Positions 47,517 to 58,972 of a DNA stretch of 64,000 nucleotides are shown here, piece after piece. The DNA is taken from the NCBI GenBank assembly GCA_027484655.1, contig JAIXSM010000018.1, positions 1-64,000 of the forward strand, read 5' to 3'. The stretch is from Hyphomicrobiales bacterium. Lineage in GTDB: Bacteria > Pseudomonadota > Alphaproteobacteria > Rhizobiales > Beijerinckiaceae. The position numbers and the translations under genes are program-made. Under the pieces are notes generated by a model that made no database searches, was not told the DNA's origin, and worked only from the letters and a program-made list of their open reading frames with translations. How positions within the stretch are numbered: the first letter of the stretch is position 1; the number at the start of each line of letters is the position of its first letter.

Positions 47517-48200
47517 GTGAAACCAGTGCCTGACCAGCTTGCCCTCGATTTGCCCGTCGAACCCCGGTTCGGCCGCGAGGACTTTCTCGTATCTCCCTCG
47601 AATGCAAAAGCGTTCGAGCATTTCGAGCGCTGGCCCGACTGGCCTGCGCGCATAAGCCTGCTGCTGGGGCCGACGGGGTCTGGCAAGAGCCATCTCGCGT
47701 CGATCTGGGCCGAGCGGTCCGGGGCCGCCGTGGCGCCGGCGTCCGCCTTGAGCCACATAAACCTTCCCGCGTTCGCCGAGGCCGGCGCGGTCGTGGTGGA
47801 GGATGCGGACCGGCGGCTGAGCGCCGAGCACGAGCTTTTTCATCTCATCAATATGCTGCTGGAGCGTGGCGGCTTCCTCGTGCTCACCGCCCGCACGTGG
47901 CCCGACGCGTGGGGCCTGGCGACGAAGGATCTGCTCTCGCGGCTGCGGCTCGCGCCCGCCGTCGAGATCGGCGAGCCTGACGACGCCTTGATCCGGGCGG
48001 TTCTGGTGAAGCTGTTCTTCGATCGTCAACTCGTCGTGGACGCGTCCGTGATCGAGTATCTCGCCCTGCGGATCGAGCGGTCGCTGGACGCCGCCCGCGG
48101 GATCGTTGACAGTCTGGACCGCGAGGCGCTGGCGCAGGGCCGACCGGTGACCCGGCCCATGGCCGCGGCGGTGTTGCGGCGCGAGGGCGTCACTGTGTGA
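47517..48200 (+). CDS. hdaA: DnaA regulatory inactivator HdaA
   Basis: 227 residues. AAA+ protein that with the beta clamp stimulates ATP hydrolysis by DnaA to stop re-initiation. The clamp-binding motif QLALDLP lies at residues 7-13, Walker A is [11 protein letters not shown], and Walker B is VVVEDADR. The start is GTG 47517. It lacks the DnaA domain IV helix-turn-helix, as expected of Hda. The hdaA-ppk-ppx order is common in Rhizobiales. Confidence 0.92.
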   Translation: MKPVPDQLALDLPVEPRFGREDFLVSPSNAKAFEHFERWPDWPARISLLLGPTGSGKSHLASIWAERSGAAVAPASALSHINLPAFAEAGAVVVEDADRRLSAEHELFHLINMLLERGGFLVLTARTWPDAWGLATKDLLSRLRLAPAVEIGEPDDALIRAVLVKLFFDRQLVVDASVIEYLALRIERSLDAARGIVDSLDREALAQGRPVTRPMAAAVLRREGVTV

Positions 48201-48261
48201 CCGTCATCGATTCGTCACGCTTTCGGGCGACACACGCGCCAGAGCGAACGAGGAGAGAAAC

Positions 48262-50463
48262 GTGAGCACGGAGCCCCAAATTCTCGCCGGTGAAGCCCCC
48301 GAGGCGCTGGACGAGACCCTGAACCGGCCTCCCACGTCGCCCGCTGAACGATACGTCAACCGCGAGCTGTCGTGGCTCGAGTTCAACAATCGTGTGCTTG
48401 CGGAGGCCTCCAATCGCAATCACCCGTTGCTCGAGCAGCTTCGCTTCCTGTCCATCTCGGCGAACAACCTCGACGAGTTCTTCATGGTTCGCGTCGCTGG
48501 TCTGCTGGGGCAGGTGCGCTCCGGCGTGTCCACGCCCTCGGACGATGGGCTCACGCCGTCAGAGCAGCTCTCGCGCATCCGCAAACGTGTCGATGAACTT
48601 GTCATTGCGCAGCAGGAGCGCTGGCGGGAGTTGCGCGCCGAACTGGCGCAAGAGCACATCGTCATCGCCGAGCCTTCGGATCTGAGGAAGAAGCAGCTCG
48701 AATGGCTGAACGACTACTTCGTGCAGCACATCTTCCCGATCCTGACGCCGCTCGCCATCGACCCCGCGCATCCGTTCCCGTTCATCCCCAACCTCGGGTT
48801 TTCGGTCGCCCTGGACCTCGTGAACGAACGGGACGGACGGCGCCTCAACGCGCTTGTGCGCCTGCCGCCGAAGGTGGAGCGCTTCATCCGCCTGCCGGAA
48901 AGTGGGTCCGCCGGCTTCCGGCTGGTGACGCTGGAGTCGCTGATCGCCTCCCAGACCGGTCGGCTGTTCCCCGGGTACAAGGTGGTGGGGCAGGGGCATT
49001 TCCGCGTTGTTCGCGACAGTGATCTCGAACTTGAGGAAGAGGCCGAGGATCTCGTCCGCTTCTTCGAGTCAGCCCTCAAGCGCCGCCGCCGCGGCCGTGT
49101 GATACGCCTTGAGATCGAGGGGCAAATGCCCGAGGCGATCCGCCAGTTCGTCGCCGGGCAACTCGACGTGAGCGAGGACAACACCTACGTCCAGCAGGGG
49201 ATGCTGGCGCTCAACGAGCTCGCCGAGATCGTGTCCCTCAACAGGCCGGACCTCAAGTTCGAGCCCTACAATCCCCGCTATCCCGAGCGCGTGCGCGACA
49301 ACGCGGGGGATTGCTTCGCGGCCATCAAGCAGAAGGACTTCATCGTCCACCACCCCTATGAGTCGTTCGACGTGGTGGTGCAGTTCCTTACACAGGCGGC
49401 GCGCGACCCCAACGTGGTCGCCATCAAGCAGACGCTCTATCGCACCTCGTCCGACAGCCCCATCGTGCGCGCGCTCATCGAGGCGGCGGAGGCGGGCAAA
49501 TCCGTCACCGCGCTCGTGGAGCTGAAAGCGCGCTTCGACGAAGAGGCCAACATTCGCTGGGCGCGTGACCTCGAACGCGCCGGCGCGCAGGTGGTTTTCG
49601 GGTTCATCGAACTCAAGACGCACGCGAAGCTGTCCATGGTGGTGCGTCGCGAGGGGCCGGGCCTTGTGACGTATTGTCATGTGGGCACGGGCAATTATCA
49701 CCCGGTCACCGCGCGCATCTACACGGACATTTCGTTCTTCACGGCCGATCCGGTGCTGGCTGCTGACGTGGGGCAGGTATTCAACTTCATCACCGGCTAT
49801 GCGCAGCCGGCGCACCTCCAGCGCATGGCTGTGTCGCCCATCAGCCTCAAGCAGCGACTTCTTGACCACGTGGAGGAGGAGATCGCCCACGCGAAAGCGG
49901 GCCGGCCTGCTGCGATCTGGGGCAAGTGCAACGCGCTCGTGGATCCAGTCATCATCGAGGCGCTCTACAGGGCGAGCGCCGCTGGCGTGCAGATTGATCT
50001 TGTGGTGCGCGGCATCTGCTGCCTGCGCCCGCAGACGCCAGGCCTCAGCGAGAACATCCGCGTGAAGTCGATCGTGGGGCGCTTCCTTGAGCACGCGCGC
50101 ATTTTCGCCTTTGGCGCCGGCCACGGGCTGCCGCACAAGAAGGCGAAAGTCTACATCTCCTCGGCCGATCTGATGCCGCGCAATCTTGATCGGCGGGTCG
50201 AGGTGTTGCTGCCGCTGGAAAATCCGACGGTTCATGAACAGGTTCTGGATCAGATTCTGGTCGCAAACCAGATTGATAACCAGCAGAGCTACCGGGTCTT
50301 GCCGGATGGGGGGAGCGAGCGCATATTGCCGGCGCCGGGCGAGGAGCCCTTCAACGCGCACAGCTATTTCATGACGAACCCGTCATTGTCTGGCCGTGGC
50401 AAGTCGCTGAAGAACTCCAGCCCCAAGACCCTGTTCAAGCGTCCCAAGTCGGCAGATTCATGA
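48262..50463 (+). CDS. ppk1: Polyphosphate kinase 1
   Basis: 733 residues, the family's usual length. It makes polyphosphate from ATP through a phosphohistidine. The N-domain begins with [13 protein letters not shown], and the phospholipase-D-like domains contain the active histidine regions [10 protein letters not shown] and [18 protein letters not shown] (in parts). GTG 48262 follows GGAG. It overlaps ppx by 4 bases. Confidence 0.97.
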   Translation: MSTEPQILAGEAPEALDETLNRPPTSPAERYVNRELSWLEFNNRVLAEASNRNHPLLEQLRFLSISANNLDEFFMVRVAGLLGQVRSGVSTPSDDGLTPSEQLSRIRKRVDELVIAQQERWRELRAELAQEHIVIAEPSDLRKKQLEWLNDYFVQHIFPILTPLAIDPAHPFPFIPNLGFSVALDLVNERDGRRLNALVRLPPKVERFIRLPESGSAGFRLVTLESLIASQTGRLFPGYKVVGQGHFRVVRDSDLELEEEAEDLVRFFESALKRRRRGRVIRLEIEGQMPEAIRQFVAGQLDVSEDNTYVQQGMLALNELAEIVSLNRPDLKFEPYNPRYPERVRDNAGDCFAAIKQKDFIVHHPYESFDVVVQFLTQAARDPNVVAIKQTLYRTSSDSPIVRALIEAAEAGKSVTALVELKARFDEEANIRWARDLERAGAQVVFGFIELKTHAKLSMVVRREGPGLVTYCHVGTGNYHPVTARIYTDISFFTADPVLAADVGQVFNFITGYAQPAHLQRMAVSPISLKQRLLDHVEEEIAHAKAGRPAAIWGKCNALVDPVIIEALYRASAAGVQIDLVVRGICCLRPQTPGLSENIRVKSIVGRFLEHARIFAFGAGHGLPHKKAKVYISSADLMPRNLDRRVEVLLPLENPTVHEQVLDQILVANQIDNQQSYRVLPDGGSERILPAPGEEPFNAHSYFMTNPSLSGRGKSLKNSSPKTLFKRPKSADS

Positions 50464-51974
50464 CGTCACCCATCGAAGCGCAAGGACGCCTGCCCGAGCT
50501 AGATCCAATCGCCATCGTCGATATCGGTTCCAACTCAGTCCGCCTCGTCGCCTACGAAGGACTTACCCGTTCCCCCAACCCGATCTTCAACGACAAGGTT
50601 CTTTGTGGGCTTGGTCGCGGGGTGGCGACCACGGGCAAGCTGAATGAAGAGGGCGTAGAGCGCGCCCTGAAAGCGCTGGAGCGTTTCCGCGTCCTGTGCC
50701 GCAACATGAAGGTGCGCGACATCCACGTGCTCGCCACCGCCGCGGCGCGCGACGCAGCCAACGGCCCGGACTTCCTCCGCGCGGCGTCGGCAGCTATTGG
50801 GGCGAACATCGAACTGCTGTCGGGGGAGCGCGAATCCAAGCTCGCAGCCATGGGCGTCGTGTCCGGCTTCTACAAGCCGGACGGCGTGGTGGGCGATCTC
50901 GGCGGCGGCTCGCTCGAACTGGCGGACGTCAGGGGCGACAAGCTGGGGAAGGGGATTTCCCTGCCGCTTGGCGGCCTTGCCCTGATGGATGTGTCGAAAA
51001 ACTCGCCAAAGAAGGCGCAGAAAATCGTCCGCGAGGCGCTGGCGAACGCCAAGCTCCTGAAGAAACTGGAAGGCCGCACGTTCTATTGCGTCGGCGGCAC
51101 GTGGCGCGCGCTGGCGCGGCTGCATATGAGCCAGCGCAGTTATCCGCTCAACGTGATGCACAGTTATGTGATTCCGCCCCGCGACGCGGCTGACTTTGCT
51201 GCGTTGGTGGAGCGTGTGAACGCGGACGCGCTCGTCGCCATCGAGACGGTCGCCACGGGGCGGCGGCCGTTGCTCGCCTACGGCGCGGTGGTGCTGGAGG
51301 AGATCATCCGGCAGGCGCGGCCCAAGGAAATCGTGGTTTCTGCGCTGGGCCTGCGGGAGGGGCTCCTTTACGAGCGCCTGTCCCGCGCCGACCGGAAGCG
51401 CGATCCGCTGATCGAGGCCGCGCGCGATCTCAACGTTCTGCGCTCGCGCTCGCCGCGCCATGGCGAAGAGCTATGCGACTGGACTGACGCCTTCATGAAG
51501 GCGAACCAGCTTGTGGAGTCGGAAGATGAAAGGCGCCTGCGCCATGCGGCCTGCCTGCTATCCGACATCGGCTGGCGCGCCCACCCGGATTATCGCGGCG
51601 AGCAGGCGCTCAATATCATCGCCAATGCGGCGTTCGTGAGCGTCGATCATCCCGGGCGCGCGTTCATCGCGCTGGCCGCGTCCTACCGGCACATGAGCCC
51701 GGATCATAACGTGGCGCCCTACCTGCGCACGCTTGCGACCGCACGCCAGCTTGACCGCGCACGCCTGCTCGGCGCGGCGAGCAGGGTCGCTTACGCGATC
51801 AGCGCCGCCATGCCCGACGTGCTGCCGCGCACGCCGCTCGCTTGCACCCGCGCGAAGCTGACCCTGCGCCTGCCCGCCGATCTCGCGCCCCTCGCCAATG
51901 ACAGGCTGGCGAGCCGCCTGCGCGCGCTCGCCAAGCTCATTGGCAGGGACTCGGAAATCCGCATCGACGGGTAG
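50460..51974 (+). CDS. ppx: Exopolyphosphatase (Ppx/GppA family)
   Basis: 504 residues. It releases phosphate from polyphosphate or pppGpp. The actin-like ATPase core begins with [12 protein letters not shown] and has [12 protein letters not shown]-terminal HD-like helical domain (about 310-500) follows. Together with ppk in one operon it sets polyphosphate level by opposite activities. It ends 15 bases before the convergent DUF533 gene. Confidence 0.94.
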   Translation: MTSPIEAQGRLPELDPIAIVDIGSNSVRLVAYEGLTRSPNPIFNDKVLCGLGRGVATTGKLNEEGVERALKALERFRVLCRNMKVRDIHVLATAAARDAANGPDFLRAASAAIGANIELLSGERESKLAAMGVVSGFYKPDGVVGDLGGGSLELADVRGDKLGKGISLPLGGLALMDVSKNSPKKAQKIVREALANAKLLKKLEGRTFYCVGGTWRALARLHMSQRSYPLNVMHSYVIPPRDAADFAALVERVNADALVAIETVATGRRPLLAYGAVVLEEIIRQARPKEIVVSALGLREGLLYERLSRADRKRDPLIEAARDLNVLRSRSPRHGEELCDWTDAFMKANQLVESEDERRLRHAACLLSDIGWRAHPDYRGEQALNIIANAAFVSVDHPGRAFIALAASYRHMSPDHNVAPYLRTLATARQLDRARLLGAASRVAYAISAAMPDVLPRTPLACTRAKLTLRLPADLAPLANDRLASRLRALAKLIGRDSEIRIDG

Positions 51975-51989
51975 GCGTCGCCGGCCTGC

Positions 51990-52832
51990 TCAGGCTGGCG
52001 CGCCGGTCACCTGCCGCTCGAGGTGCTCCACAAACGCGGGCGGCAACTCCATGGCGCTGGCCAGCGCATCGAGAAACGCCTTCTCGGAGGGATGGTCCGG
52101 ATCGATGGCGAGGCGCGCTGCGAGGTAAAGCTCCGCCGCCTGCTCCATGCCGTTCGCCATGGATGCGATCTGCCGGACGCTGGGCGGATTGGACAGCGCA
52201 TCGAACAGGAACGCCTTCGCGTCCGCGTCGAACCCGGCGCGATTCGCGGCGTCGAAAATCTGCTTGTGCTCCTCGGGGCCGATGTGGCCATCCGCGTTGG
52301 CGGCGGCGATCATCGCCTTGATGAGGGCGAGCGCGAACGGCGCGCCGTCCGCCGACTGCGTGGGAAGGAACGGCGAATTGTCGGCCGGCGCGTCCGCGGC
52401 TGTCGCCACTGGCGCGGCCGCAGCGTCCCGCCCGGCCCGCCAGTTCTGCCAAGCCCTATGGGCGAGCGCTCTTAGTGCGGCAGCCGCGCCGACGGACAAA
52501 AGGCCGCCGGCCATTTTGCGCGCGCTTTTGTTGCCAAGCAAGACGCCAAGGATGCCGCCGGCTGCGAGGCCGCCCATGGCGCCGCCTGGAATATTGCCCA
52601 GCAGGTCGCCGAGACCGCCGGAGCGGGCGGGGGCGTGGTGGTCACGCGGCTGGCCCGCCTGCGACTGACCGCTCTGCGGCTTGTCGTTTTGCCCTGCGCC
52701 AAGCGCGCCGCCGAGTTGGCCAAGGAGTCCACCCAGCCCGCCTTGACCTGCCCCGCCGCCAAGCGCTCCCTTGGCCCGCTCTGCAAGCGAGCCGGAGCCA
52801 AGAAACTGTTCCAGTAGCTTTTGCGCATCCAT
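51990..52832 (-). CDS. DUF533/TerB-like membrane-associated protein
   Basis: 280 residues. The N-terminal third is Gly/Gln-rich and low complexity (GGGAGQGGLGGLLGQLGG, shortened), then hydrophobic stretches (GGAMGGLAAGGILGVLLG, shortened), then a helical TerB-like domain (about 165-275, ALIKAMIAAANADGHIG). This matches YebE/DUF533. Function unknown. ATG 52832. It is convergent with ppx and 78 bases downstream of rnd. Confidence 0.85.
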   Translation of the reverse strand: MDAQKLLEQFLGSGSLAERAKGALGGGAGQGGLGGLLGQLGGALGAGQNDKPQSGQSQAGQPRDHHAPARSGGLGDLLGNIPGGAMGGLAAGGILGVLLGNKSARKMAGGLLSVGAAAALRALAHRAWQNWRAGRDAAAAPVATAADAPADNSPFLPTQSADGAPFALALIKAMIAAANADGHIGPEEHKQIFDAANRAGFDADAKAFLFDALSNPPSVRQIASMANGMEQAAELYLAARLAIDPDHPSEKAFLDALASAMELPPAFVEHLERQVTGAPA

Positions 52833-52910
52833 GGCGGAACCTCCGTTGGTCCCGCTTGAGGTGGGGAGGTCACGCCTCCGTCGCAAGGAGGTGACGGAAA
52901 TGTAATCCGC

Positions 52911-54092
52911 TCAGGCGACCTCGGCCTGCTCGCCGGGGGTGTCCTGCCATTCCAGCGTGACGACCCGGCCGCGCTCGACTGTGAGGGCGAGCTTGCCGCG
53001 CTTCAATTCGAGCGCCTTGGCGCCAAAGATTTCGCGACGCCAGCCCCGCAGGGCGGCCACTTCGGCCCGGTCGTCTGAGGCGATGGCCTCGAGATCGTCC
53101 ACGGTCGCGATCATTTTCGCAGCGACGCCATGGCGTTCGCTGACCTGACGCAGCAGCACCTTGAGCAACTCGACGGTGGCGCCGGTGGAGCCTCCGGAGC
53201 GGCGTTCACGCTCGATCTTCGGCAGGGTCGCAGGATCGCGCGCGAGGCCGCGCTCCACTGCCGCCAGAATGTCGGCGCCGGAGCGGGAGCGCTCCATCCC
53301 GCGCGGAAAGGCCCGCAGGTTGGCGAGAGCGTCCGCCGAGCGCGGCGCCGCCAGCGCCACTTCGATCATCACATCGTCCTTGAGCACGCGGGAGCGCGGC
53401 ACGTCCTTGGACTGCGCCTCGCGCTCGCGCCACGCGGCGATCTCCATCAGCACGGCAAGATCACGCGGCTTGCGGGCGCGGTGGCGGAACCGCTCCCAGG
53501 CGTTGTCTGGATGCTGCTCGTAAGTGGCGGGCGCCGACAGGCTCTCCATCTCGTCGGCGAGCCAGTCCGTGCGGCCAGTGGTCTCGAGTTTCGCCAGAAG
53601 GGAGCGGTAGATGTCGCGCAGGTGCGTCACGTCGGCGAGCGCATACGCGATCTGCGCGTCGGACAGCGGGCGGCGCGTCCAATCCGTGAAACGGGAAGAC
53701 TTGTCGATGGCCACCCGGCACAGCGACTGGGCCAGCTCGCCATAAGACACCTGATCGCCGAACCCGCACACCATCGCCGCCACCTGCGTGTCGAACAGGG
53801 GCGCCGGGATCATCTTGGCGAGGTTCCAGACGATCTCGAGATCCTGCCGCGCGGCGTGGAACACCTTGACCACCGCCGGATCGGCCATCAGGGCGAAGAA
53901 AGGCCCCAGATCGAGCCCATCAGCGAGAGCATCGACGGCCACCGCCTCGTCATCCGAGGCGATCTGGATGACGCAGACCTTCGGCCAGAACGTCGTTTCG
54001 CGCAGAAACTCCGTATCGACGGTGACGAAAGGGTGGCGGGAGAACCGCGCGCACGCATGCGCCAGTTCGCTGGTGGTGGTGATCAGGCTCAT
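52911..54092 (-). CDS. rnd: Ribonuclease D
   Basis: 393 residues. 3'-5' exonuclease in tRNA maturation. The DEDD exonuclease motifs are [10 protein letters not shown] (D, E), [10 protein letters not shown] (D) and the YALADVTHL segment with Tyr/Asp. The HRDC helical domain lies at about 205-285. ATG 54092; the frame is open upstream to 54296 with no similarity. It is divergent from the FMN oxidase gene across about 152 bases. Confidence 0.95.
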   Translation of the reverse strand: MSLITTTSELAHACARFSRHPFVTVDTEFLRETTFWPKVCVIQIASDDEAVAVDALADGLDLGPFFALMADPAVVKVFHAARQDLEIVWNLAKMIPAPLFDTQVAAMVCGFGDQVSYGELAQSLCRVAIDKSSRFTDWTRRPLSDAQIAYALADVTHLRDIYRSLLAKLETTGRTDWLADEMESLSAPATYEQHPDNAWERFRHRARKPRDLAVLMEIAAWREREAQSKDVPRSRVLKDDVMIEVALAAPRSADALANLRAFPRGMERSRSGADILAAVERGLARDPATLPKIERERRSGGSTGATVELLKVLLRQVSERHGVAAKMIATVDDLEAIASDDRAEVAALRGWRREIFGAKALELKRGKLALTVERGRVVTLEWQDTPGEQAEVA

Positions 54093-54244
54093 TTCGAGAT
54101 TTCGTATAACCCAATCGGCGTCACGGTACGAGAGAGATTCGTGGGCTTCGGCGGCGCGGGGGCGGGGGCCAAGTTGCAGGCCCGCTCGCCCGGCCCTAAG
54201 GTGCGCGCGGGAGCGAAAACGAACAGGGCCAGGAGATTTTGCGC

Positions 54245-55495
54245 ATGTCGACGCCGGTCGCCTCGGTCGACGCGAATACGGGCGCGAGCCCGGCAAGCCA
54301 GGCGGCCGGAACGAGGCCGCTGCCCCGCGCGCTTGAGCGTTGCCAGAACATCACTGACCTGCGCGAGGCCGCCCGCCGGCGCCTGCCGCGCGGCGTGTTC
54401 GAGTTCTTCGACCGCGGGTCGGAGGACGAAGCCTCCCTGCGCAACAACCGCGAGGCGTTCGCCCGCATCAAGCTGCGCAACAAGGTGCTGGTGGACGTGT
54501 CGCGCAGGTCCATGGCGATGCCCCTCTTCGGCAAGCCCATGTCCATGCCGCTCGCCATTGCCCCCACCGGTGTCGCCGGGGTCTGCTGGTATGAGGGCGA
54601 GGCGGAACTCGCCCGCGCCGCGGCGAAGGCCGGCGTGCCTTTCACGCTGGCGACTCCGTCCGTCACGTCCATCGAGACGATTGCGGCTGTGGAGGGCGGA
54701 CGCAAGTGGTTCCAGCTCTACATGTGGCGCGAGCGGGAACTGTCCTACGCACTCGTGCAGCGAGCCTTCGACGCCGGCTTCGAGGCGCTGATCCTCACCG
54801 TGGACACTCCCGCGCCGCCGATCCGCGAATACAACCGGCGCAACGGCTTCTCCATGCCTTTCCAGCCCAACGCCCGCGCGCTCATCGATATGGCGCTGCA
54901 TCCGCGCTGGCTCATGACCGTCATGGCGCGCTACCTCGCGAAGGAGGGGATGCCGAAGCTCGTGCACTACCCCACAGGCGCGGTGAGCCGTATGGCGCCA
55001 GGCGCAGCTCCCAAATCAGCGGTGCCCAACCTGCGTGGCGACAACCTGACGTGGGACGACTTGAAGCGCCTGCGGGACATCTGGCGCGGCCCGCTCATGA
55101 TCAAGGGCGTGCATCTGCCCGAGGACGCCGCGCGCGCGGTGGAAGAGGGCGTGGACGCCGTGATCGTTTCGAACCACGGCGGGCGCAACCTCGACAGCGC
55201 GGTGGCGCCCATCGAGGTGCTGCCGGAGATCGCGGCGGAGGTCGGCGGGCGCATTCCGGTGCTGCTTGATTCCGGCGTGCGGCGGGGCGGCGACGTGGTG
55301 AAGGCGCTGGCGCTGGGCGCGAGCGCTGTCCTCTCCGGGCGCCCCACGCTCTATGGCCTTTCGGTCGCAGGCGAGGCCGGCGCACTGCATGCGCTGTCGC
55401 TCCTGCGCCGGGAGATCGACGCCACCATGGCGTTTACGGGCTGCGCCAGCGTGTCGGACATCGGGCCGCGCGCGGTATGGACCGGGCCGCGTTAA
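54245..55495 (+). CDS. FMN-dependent alpha-hydroxy acid oxidase/dehydrogenase
   Basis: 416 residues. TIM-barrel flavoenzyme of the lactate/mandelate/glycolate type. The catalytic SNHGGRNLD (His, Arg) and FMN phosphate-binding [10 protein letters not shown] and [11 protein letters not shown] are visible. ATG 54245 has AGGAG upstream; the TTG at 54239 is too close to that site. The residue after IDM is not diagnostic of substrate. It is first in a plus-strand run with a ThDP enzyme and an amidohydrolase, which suggests a 2-hydroxy acid intermediate. Confidence 0.92.
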   Translation: MSTPVASVDANTGASPASQAAGTRPLPRALERCQNITDLREAARRRLPRGVFEFFDRGSEDEASLRNNREAFARIKLRNKVLVDVSRRSMAMPLFGKPMSMPLAIAPTGVAGVCWYEGEAELARAAAKAGVPFTLATPSVTSIETIAAVEGGRKWFQLYMWRERELSYALVQRAFDAGFEALILTVDTPAPPIREYNRRNGFSMPFQPNARALIDMALHPRWLMTVMARYLAKEGMPKLVHYPTGAVSRMAPGAAPKSAVPNLRGDNLTWDDLKRLRDIWRGPLMIKGVHLPEDAARAVEEGVDAVIVSNHGGRNLDSAVAPIEVLPEIAAEVGGRIPVLLDSGVRRGGDVVKALALGASAVLSGRPTLYGLSVAGEAGALHALSLLRREIDATMAFTGCASVSDIGPRAVWTGPR

Positions 55496-55582
55496 TCGCA
55501 CGCGCCCGCATTGTTTTTCGCCTCGCTCTGTTCTAGCGAGGCCACAACGGACAAAATCGAAATTCCGGGAGGACGGCTCAGC

Positions 55583-57304
55583 ATGTCAGAGAAAGTCATC
55601 GAAAGCGGCACGATTGCGGACGCGTACATCGAAATCCTCGCCGACCGCGGCGTTGAGTATCTGTTCGCGAACGCGGGCACGGATTTCGCGCCGCTGATCG
55701 AGTCGCTCGCGAAGTTCGAGATCGAGGGCCGCAAGACCCCGCGCCCCATCACCGTTCCCCATGAGAACGTCGCCATTCACATGGCGCTTGGCTACTACCT
55801 GCAAACCGGCAAGCCGCAGCTTGTCATGGTGCACGTCAACGTCGGCATGGCCAACGCCATGTGCGGCGTGCTCAACGCGTGGCGCGGAAACCTGCCGGTT
55901 CTCTTCACCACCGGCCGCACGCCCTACAGCGAAGAGGGTGGGCTGATGGGCGCGCGCAGCGGCGAAATCCACTGGCCGCAGGAAATGCGCGATCAGGGCG
56001 CCATGCTGCGCGAGATCGTGAAGTGGGATTACGAACTCAAGAACGGGCAGGTGCTGGAAAGCGCCATCGACCGCGCGCTCAACATCACCATGAGCGAGCC
56101 GAAGGGCCCAGTGTACCTTTCGCTGCCGCGCGAAGTGCTGGCGGCGCCGATCGAGAACTTCCGCTATCAGTCGCCCTCGCGCCACATGGCGGCGAGCGCG
56201 CCTTTCCCCGATCTTGCGGCCATCGACCGCGCGGCCGACATGATCGCCAAGGCCGAAAACCCGCTCATCATCACGGCGAGCTGCGGGCGCGATCACGATG
56301 AGCCCGCGCGCTTGGCCGCGCTCGCGGACCTGTTCGCGATCCCCGTCACGCAGCGCAAGCCGCGCTTCATGGCGCTGCCGAGCGAGCATCCCATGCACCT
56401 GGGCTTCGAGCCCGATCCGTTCATTGGCGACGCCGATCTCATCATCGTGCTTGAAGCCGATGTGCCGTGGATTCCGAGCAAGAAGGCGCCGAACCGCGAC
56501 GCCAAGATCATTCACATGGGCGTGGATCCGCTCTTCAGCAACTATCCGCTGCGCGGCTTCACTTGCGATCTCGCGATTTCCGGCGCTATCGCGCCCGCCA
56601 TGGCGGCGTTGACCAGCGCGCTGGAAACCCGTCTTGGCTCCTCGCGCGATCGCGTGGAGGCCCGTCGCAAGCGCCTTGCCGAGCGTCGCGCGACGCAGCG
56701 CGAGCGCTGGCTGGCGGCGCTGGAGAAGGCCAAGAGCGAGACGCCGATCCATCCCGCGTGGGTCACGCACTGCCTCAACGAAGTGAAGGGCGAGAACGAC
56801 ATCGTTCTGAAGGAAGGCCCGATCACCTACGAGCATCTGACGCTGAAAAACCCCGGCACGCTGTTCTTTACCGGCGCGGCCGGCGCGCTGGGCTGGAGCC
56901 TCGGCATGGCGCTGGGCATGAAGGCGGCTTGTCCGGATCGCCGCGTCATCACGTGCGTGGGCGACGGCGCCTACATGTTCGGCAATCCGATTCCCGCGCA
57001 GTACGTGGCGAAGGCGGAGAACTGGCCGACGATCACGATGGTGTTCAACAACGCCATGTGGGGCGCGGTGAAGCGCAACACGCGTGAGGTTTATCCCTCT
57101 GGCTACGCCGCCAAGAGCAACCGCGAGCCGCTGACCTACTTCACCGAGCACCTGGCCTTCGAGAAGGCGGCCGATGTCGCCGGTGGATATGGCGAGTGCG
57201 TAAGCGATCCCGCGCAGGTGCCGAAGGCTATCGAGCGCGCTTTCAAGGCGCATGATGTCGAGAAGCGCTCGGCGCTGCTCAACATCGTCTGCCGCGGACC
57301 CTGA
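55583..57304 (+). CDS. Thiamine diphosphate-requiring enzyme (acetolactate synthase/decarboxylase superfamily)
   Basis: 573 residues. The catalytic glutamate is E61 in VPHENVAIH. The ThDP-binding motif is GDG-x26-NN at 460-490. A central NAD/FAD-like domain (about 190-340) lies between. No FAD-binding site is convincing, so decarboxylase or C-C lyase is as likely as synthase. The protein is known in Rhizobiales mostly as a thiamine pyrophosphate-requiring enzyme without a substrate. It begins 87 bases after the FMN oxidase. Confidence 0.9.
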   Translation: MSEKVIESGTIADAYIEILADRGVEYLFANAGTDFAPLIESLAKFEIEGRKTPRPITVPHENVAIHMALGYYLQTGKPQLVMVHVNVGMANAMCGVLNAWRGNLPVLFTTGRTPYSEEGGLMGARSGEIHWPQEMRDQGAMLREIVKWDYELKNGQVLESAIDRALNITMSEPKGPVYLSLPREVLAAPIENFRYQSPSRHMAASAPFPDLAAIDRAADMIAKAENPLIITASCGRDHDEPARLAALADLFAIPVTQRKPRFMALPSEHPMHLGFEPDPFIGDADLIIVLEADVPWIPSKKAPNRDAKIIHMGVDPLFSNYPLRGFTCDLAISGAIAPAMAALTSALETRLGSSRDRVEARRKRLAERRATQRERWLAALEKAKSETPIHPAWVTHCLNEVKGENDIVLKEGPITYEHLTLKNPGTLFFTGAAGALGWSLGMALGMKAACPDRRVITCVGDGAYMFGNPIPAQYVAKAENWPTITMVFNNAMWGAVKRNTREVYPSGYAAKSNREPLTYFTEHLAFEKAADVAGGYGECVSDPAQVPKAIERAFKAHDVEKRSALLNIVCRGP

Positions 57305-57398
57305 ACGACATGGCGGCGGGCGCATCGAAAGCGCCCGCGCCCCAGCGTAAACCCGACCGCGCCCGGCGGAAGCGGGCGCCATACAGGTGAGGAAAACC

Positions 57399-58676
57399 AT
57401 GGCCGACGACGCGACCAGCCGCACGCCCGGCGTGTTCGAACTGCCCAAGGTGGACAACGCCACCGACACCCGCGACCTGCTCGCCCATGCGGCGAAGGAC
57501 GCCAACGCGCTCAAGGATCACTTCGTCGTGGACGTGGACGCGCACTTGAGCGAGTTCGCGTTCTGGTCGGAGATCGTCGACCGCATCGACAATGATGTGT
57601 ATCGCCAGATGGCGCAGAGCTTCCGCAATCGCGCGGGCTCGCCTCCGGGGCTGATGAACGCGACGCCTGGCATGTTGTATCAGGACATGTTTGGCCGCAT
57701 TCCGCATCAGCAGAGGCTCGCCGAGAAGACCGGCGGCGAGACCCACGCGATGGTGACGCTTGTCCAGCGCGCCATGGACAGCATGGGCATCGACTACATG
57801 GTGGTGCTGCCGACGCCGATGCTTGTGCTGGGCATGCATCCGCAGGCCGAGATCGAGGCGGCGCTGGGCGGCGCATTCAACAAGTGGATGGTGGAGGACA
57901 TGCTTCCGCAGGAAAAGCGGATGAAGAACTTCATCTACCTGCCGTTCAACGATCCGCCTGCGGCGCTGCGGGAAGTGGAGAAGTACGCGCACCATCCCGG
58001 CGTCGTCGGCTTCATGGTGACATCCACGCGCTACAAGCCCGTTCATCACGACGACTACATGAAGTTGTATGCGGCCATCGAAGCTTCGGGAAAGCCCATC
58101 ACGTTCCACTCGGGCTTCCACTGGGGCGACGAGTCGATGAAGCAGTGCAACCGCTTCCTGTCGATGCACGCGATCTCGTTCGTCTATTATAATATTATTC
58201 ACATGACGAACTGGGTCATCAACGGCATTCCGGAGCGCTTCCCGAAGCTCAAATCGATCTGGATTGAGAGCGGGCTCGCGTGGGTGCCGTTCATCATGCA
58301 GCGGCTCGACTCCGAGTACATGATGCGAACCTCCGAGGCGCCGCTGCTGAAGCGCAAGCCCAGCGAATACATCCGCGAGATGTACTTCACCACGCAGCCC
58401 ATGGAGCGCGAGAACCTGAAGCTGCTCGAAGCCACCTTCGAGGCGATTAACGCGGAGTCGCAGTTGCTCTACGCGTCCGACTGGCCGCACTGGGACTTCG
58501 ATCTGCCGAACTCCATCACGCAGCTGCCGTTCATCAACGAGCAGCAGAAGCGCAATATTCTCGGGCTGAACGCGGCGAAGCTGCTCAATCTCGAAGTGCC
58601 CGCGCACAAACTCGGCGTGCCCAGGCCCGGCCCAGCCGCGATGGCGGCGCAGGGCCTCGCGCCGGCGGCGGAGTAA
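57399..58676 (+). CDS. Amidohydrolase family protein (COG2159)
   Basis: 425 residues. Metal-dependent TIM-barrel hydrolase or decarboxylase. The metal site begins with VDVDAHLSE, further ligands probably lie in TFHSGFHWG and ASDWPHWD. The DxH (not HxH) N-terminal pattern is found in the ACMSD/amidohydrolase-2 branch. ATG 57399 has GAGGA upstream; a GTG at 57387 is possible. It precedes the 91-aa unknown by 3 bases and is in the same run as the ThDP enzyme. Confidence 0.9.
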   Translation: MADDATSRTPGVFELPKVDNATDTRDLLAHAAKDANALKDHFVVDVDAHLSEFAFWSEIVDRIDNDVYRQMAQSFRNRAGSPPGLMNATPGMLYQDMFGRIPHQQRLAEKTGGETHAMVTLVQRAMDSMGIDYMVVLPTPMLVLGMHPQAEIEAALGGAFNKWMVEDMLPQEKRMKNFIYLPFNDPPAALREVEKYAHHPGVVGFMVTSTRYKPVHHDDYMKLYAAIEASGKPITFHSGFHWGDESMKQCNRFLSMHAISFVYYNIIHMTNWVINGIPERFPKLKSIWIESGLAWVPFIMQRLDSEYMMRTSEAPLLKRKPSEYIREMYFTTQPMERENLKLLEATFEAINAESQLLYASDWPHWDFDLPNSITQLPFINEQQKRNILGLNAAKLLNLEVPAHKLGVPRPGPAAMAAQGLAPAAE

Positions 58677-58679
58677 GCC

Positions 58680-58955
58680 ATGTCGGGCGATGATCTGATC
58701 GGCCGCATCGAGGCGGCGGTCGCTGCAGGGCAGGGGCACACAATCGCGGAAGCTGACCTGCAACGGGCGCTCACCGCGTGCGTGAAAGCCTATGCGGCGA
58801 AGGTCGAGAAAGACTGCGCCGAGTTCTCGCCGTTCGATGCGTCGGGCGTGAACGCGACTGAGGCTGTCGTTGCGGCGTGCGCGATGATCCGCGCGGTCAA
58901 CCTGAACATGTTTGACGTGGCGCTGTGGTTCGGCCGTCCCGGCCCCACGCGCTGA
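58680..58955 (+). CDS. Small protein of unknown function in the P450/Rieske cluster
   Basis: 91 residues, helical, no signal peptide, with three cysteines (two in the first half, one in VAACAM). It sits 3 bases after the amidohydrolase gene and 17 bases before the Rieske gene, so co-translation is likely. I do not recognise a domain. Its tight position suggests a helper or small subunit of one of the flanking enzymes. Confidence 0.75.
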   Translation: MSGDDLIGRIEAAVAAGQGHTIAEADLQRALTACVKAYAAKVEKDCAEFSPFDASGVNATEAVVAACAMIRAVNLNMFDVALWFGRPGPTR

Positions 58956-58972
58956 AGATCACGAGGGCTGGA

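Noticed and set aside
47282-47758. Minus-strand frame overlapping hdaA
   Set aside because: Mostly antisense to hdaA; the non-overlapping end is polar low-complexity sequence with no start context.
55586-57514. 642-codon minus-strand frame opposite the ThDP enzyme
   Set aside because: Antisense shadow caused by codon bias; protein is repetitive in Arg/Gly/Val with no domain.
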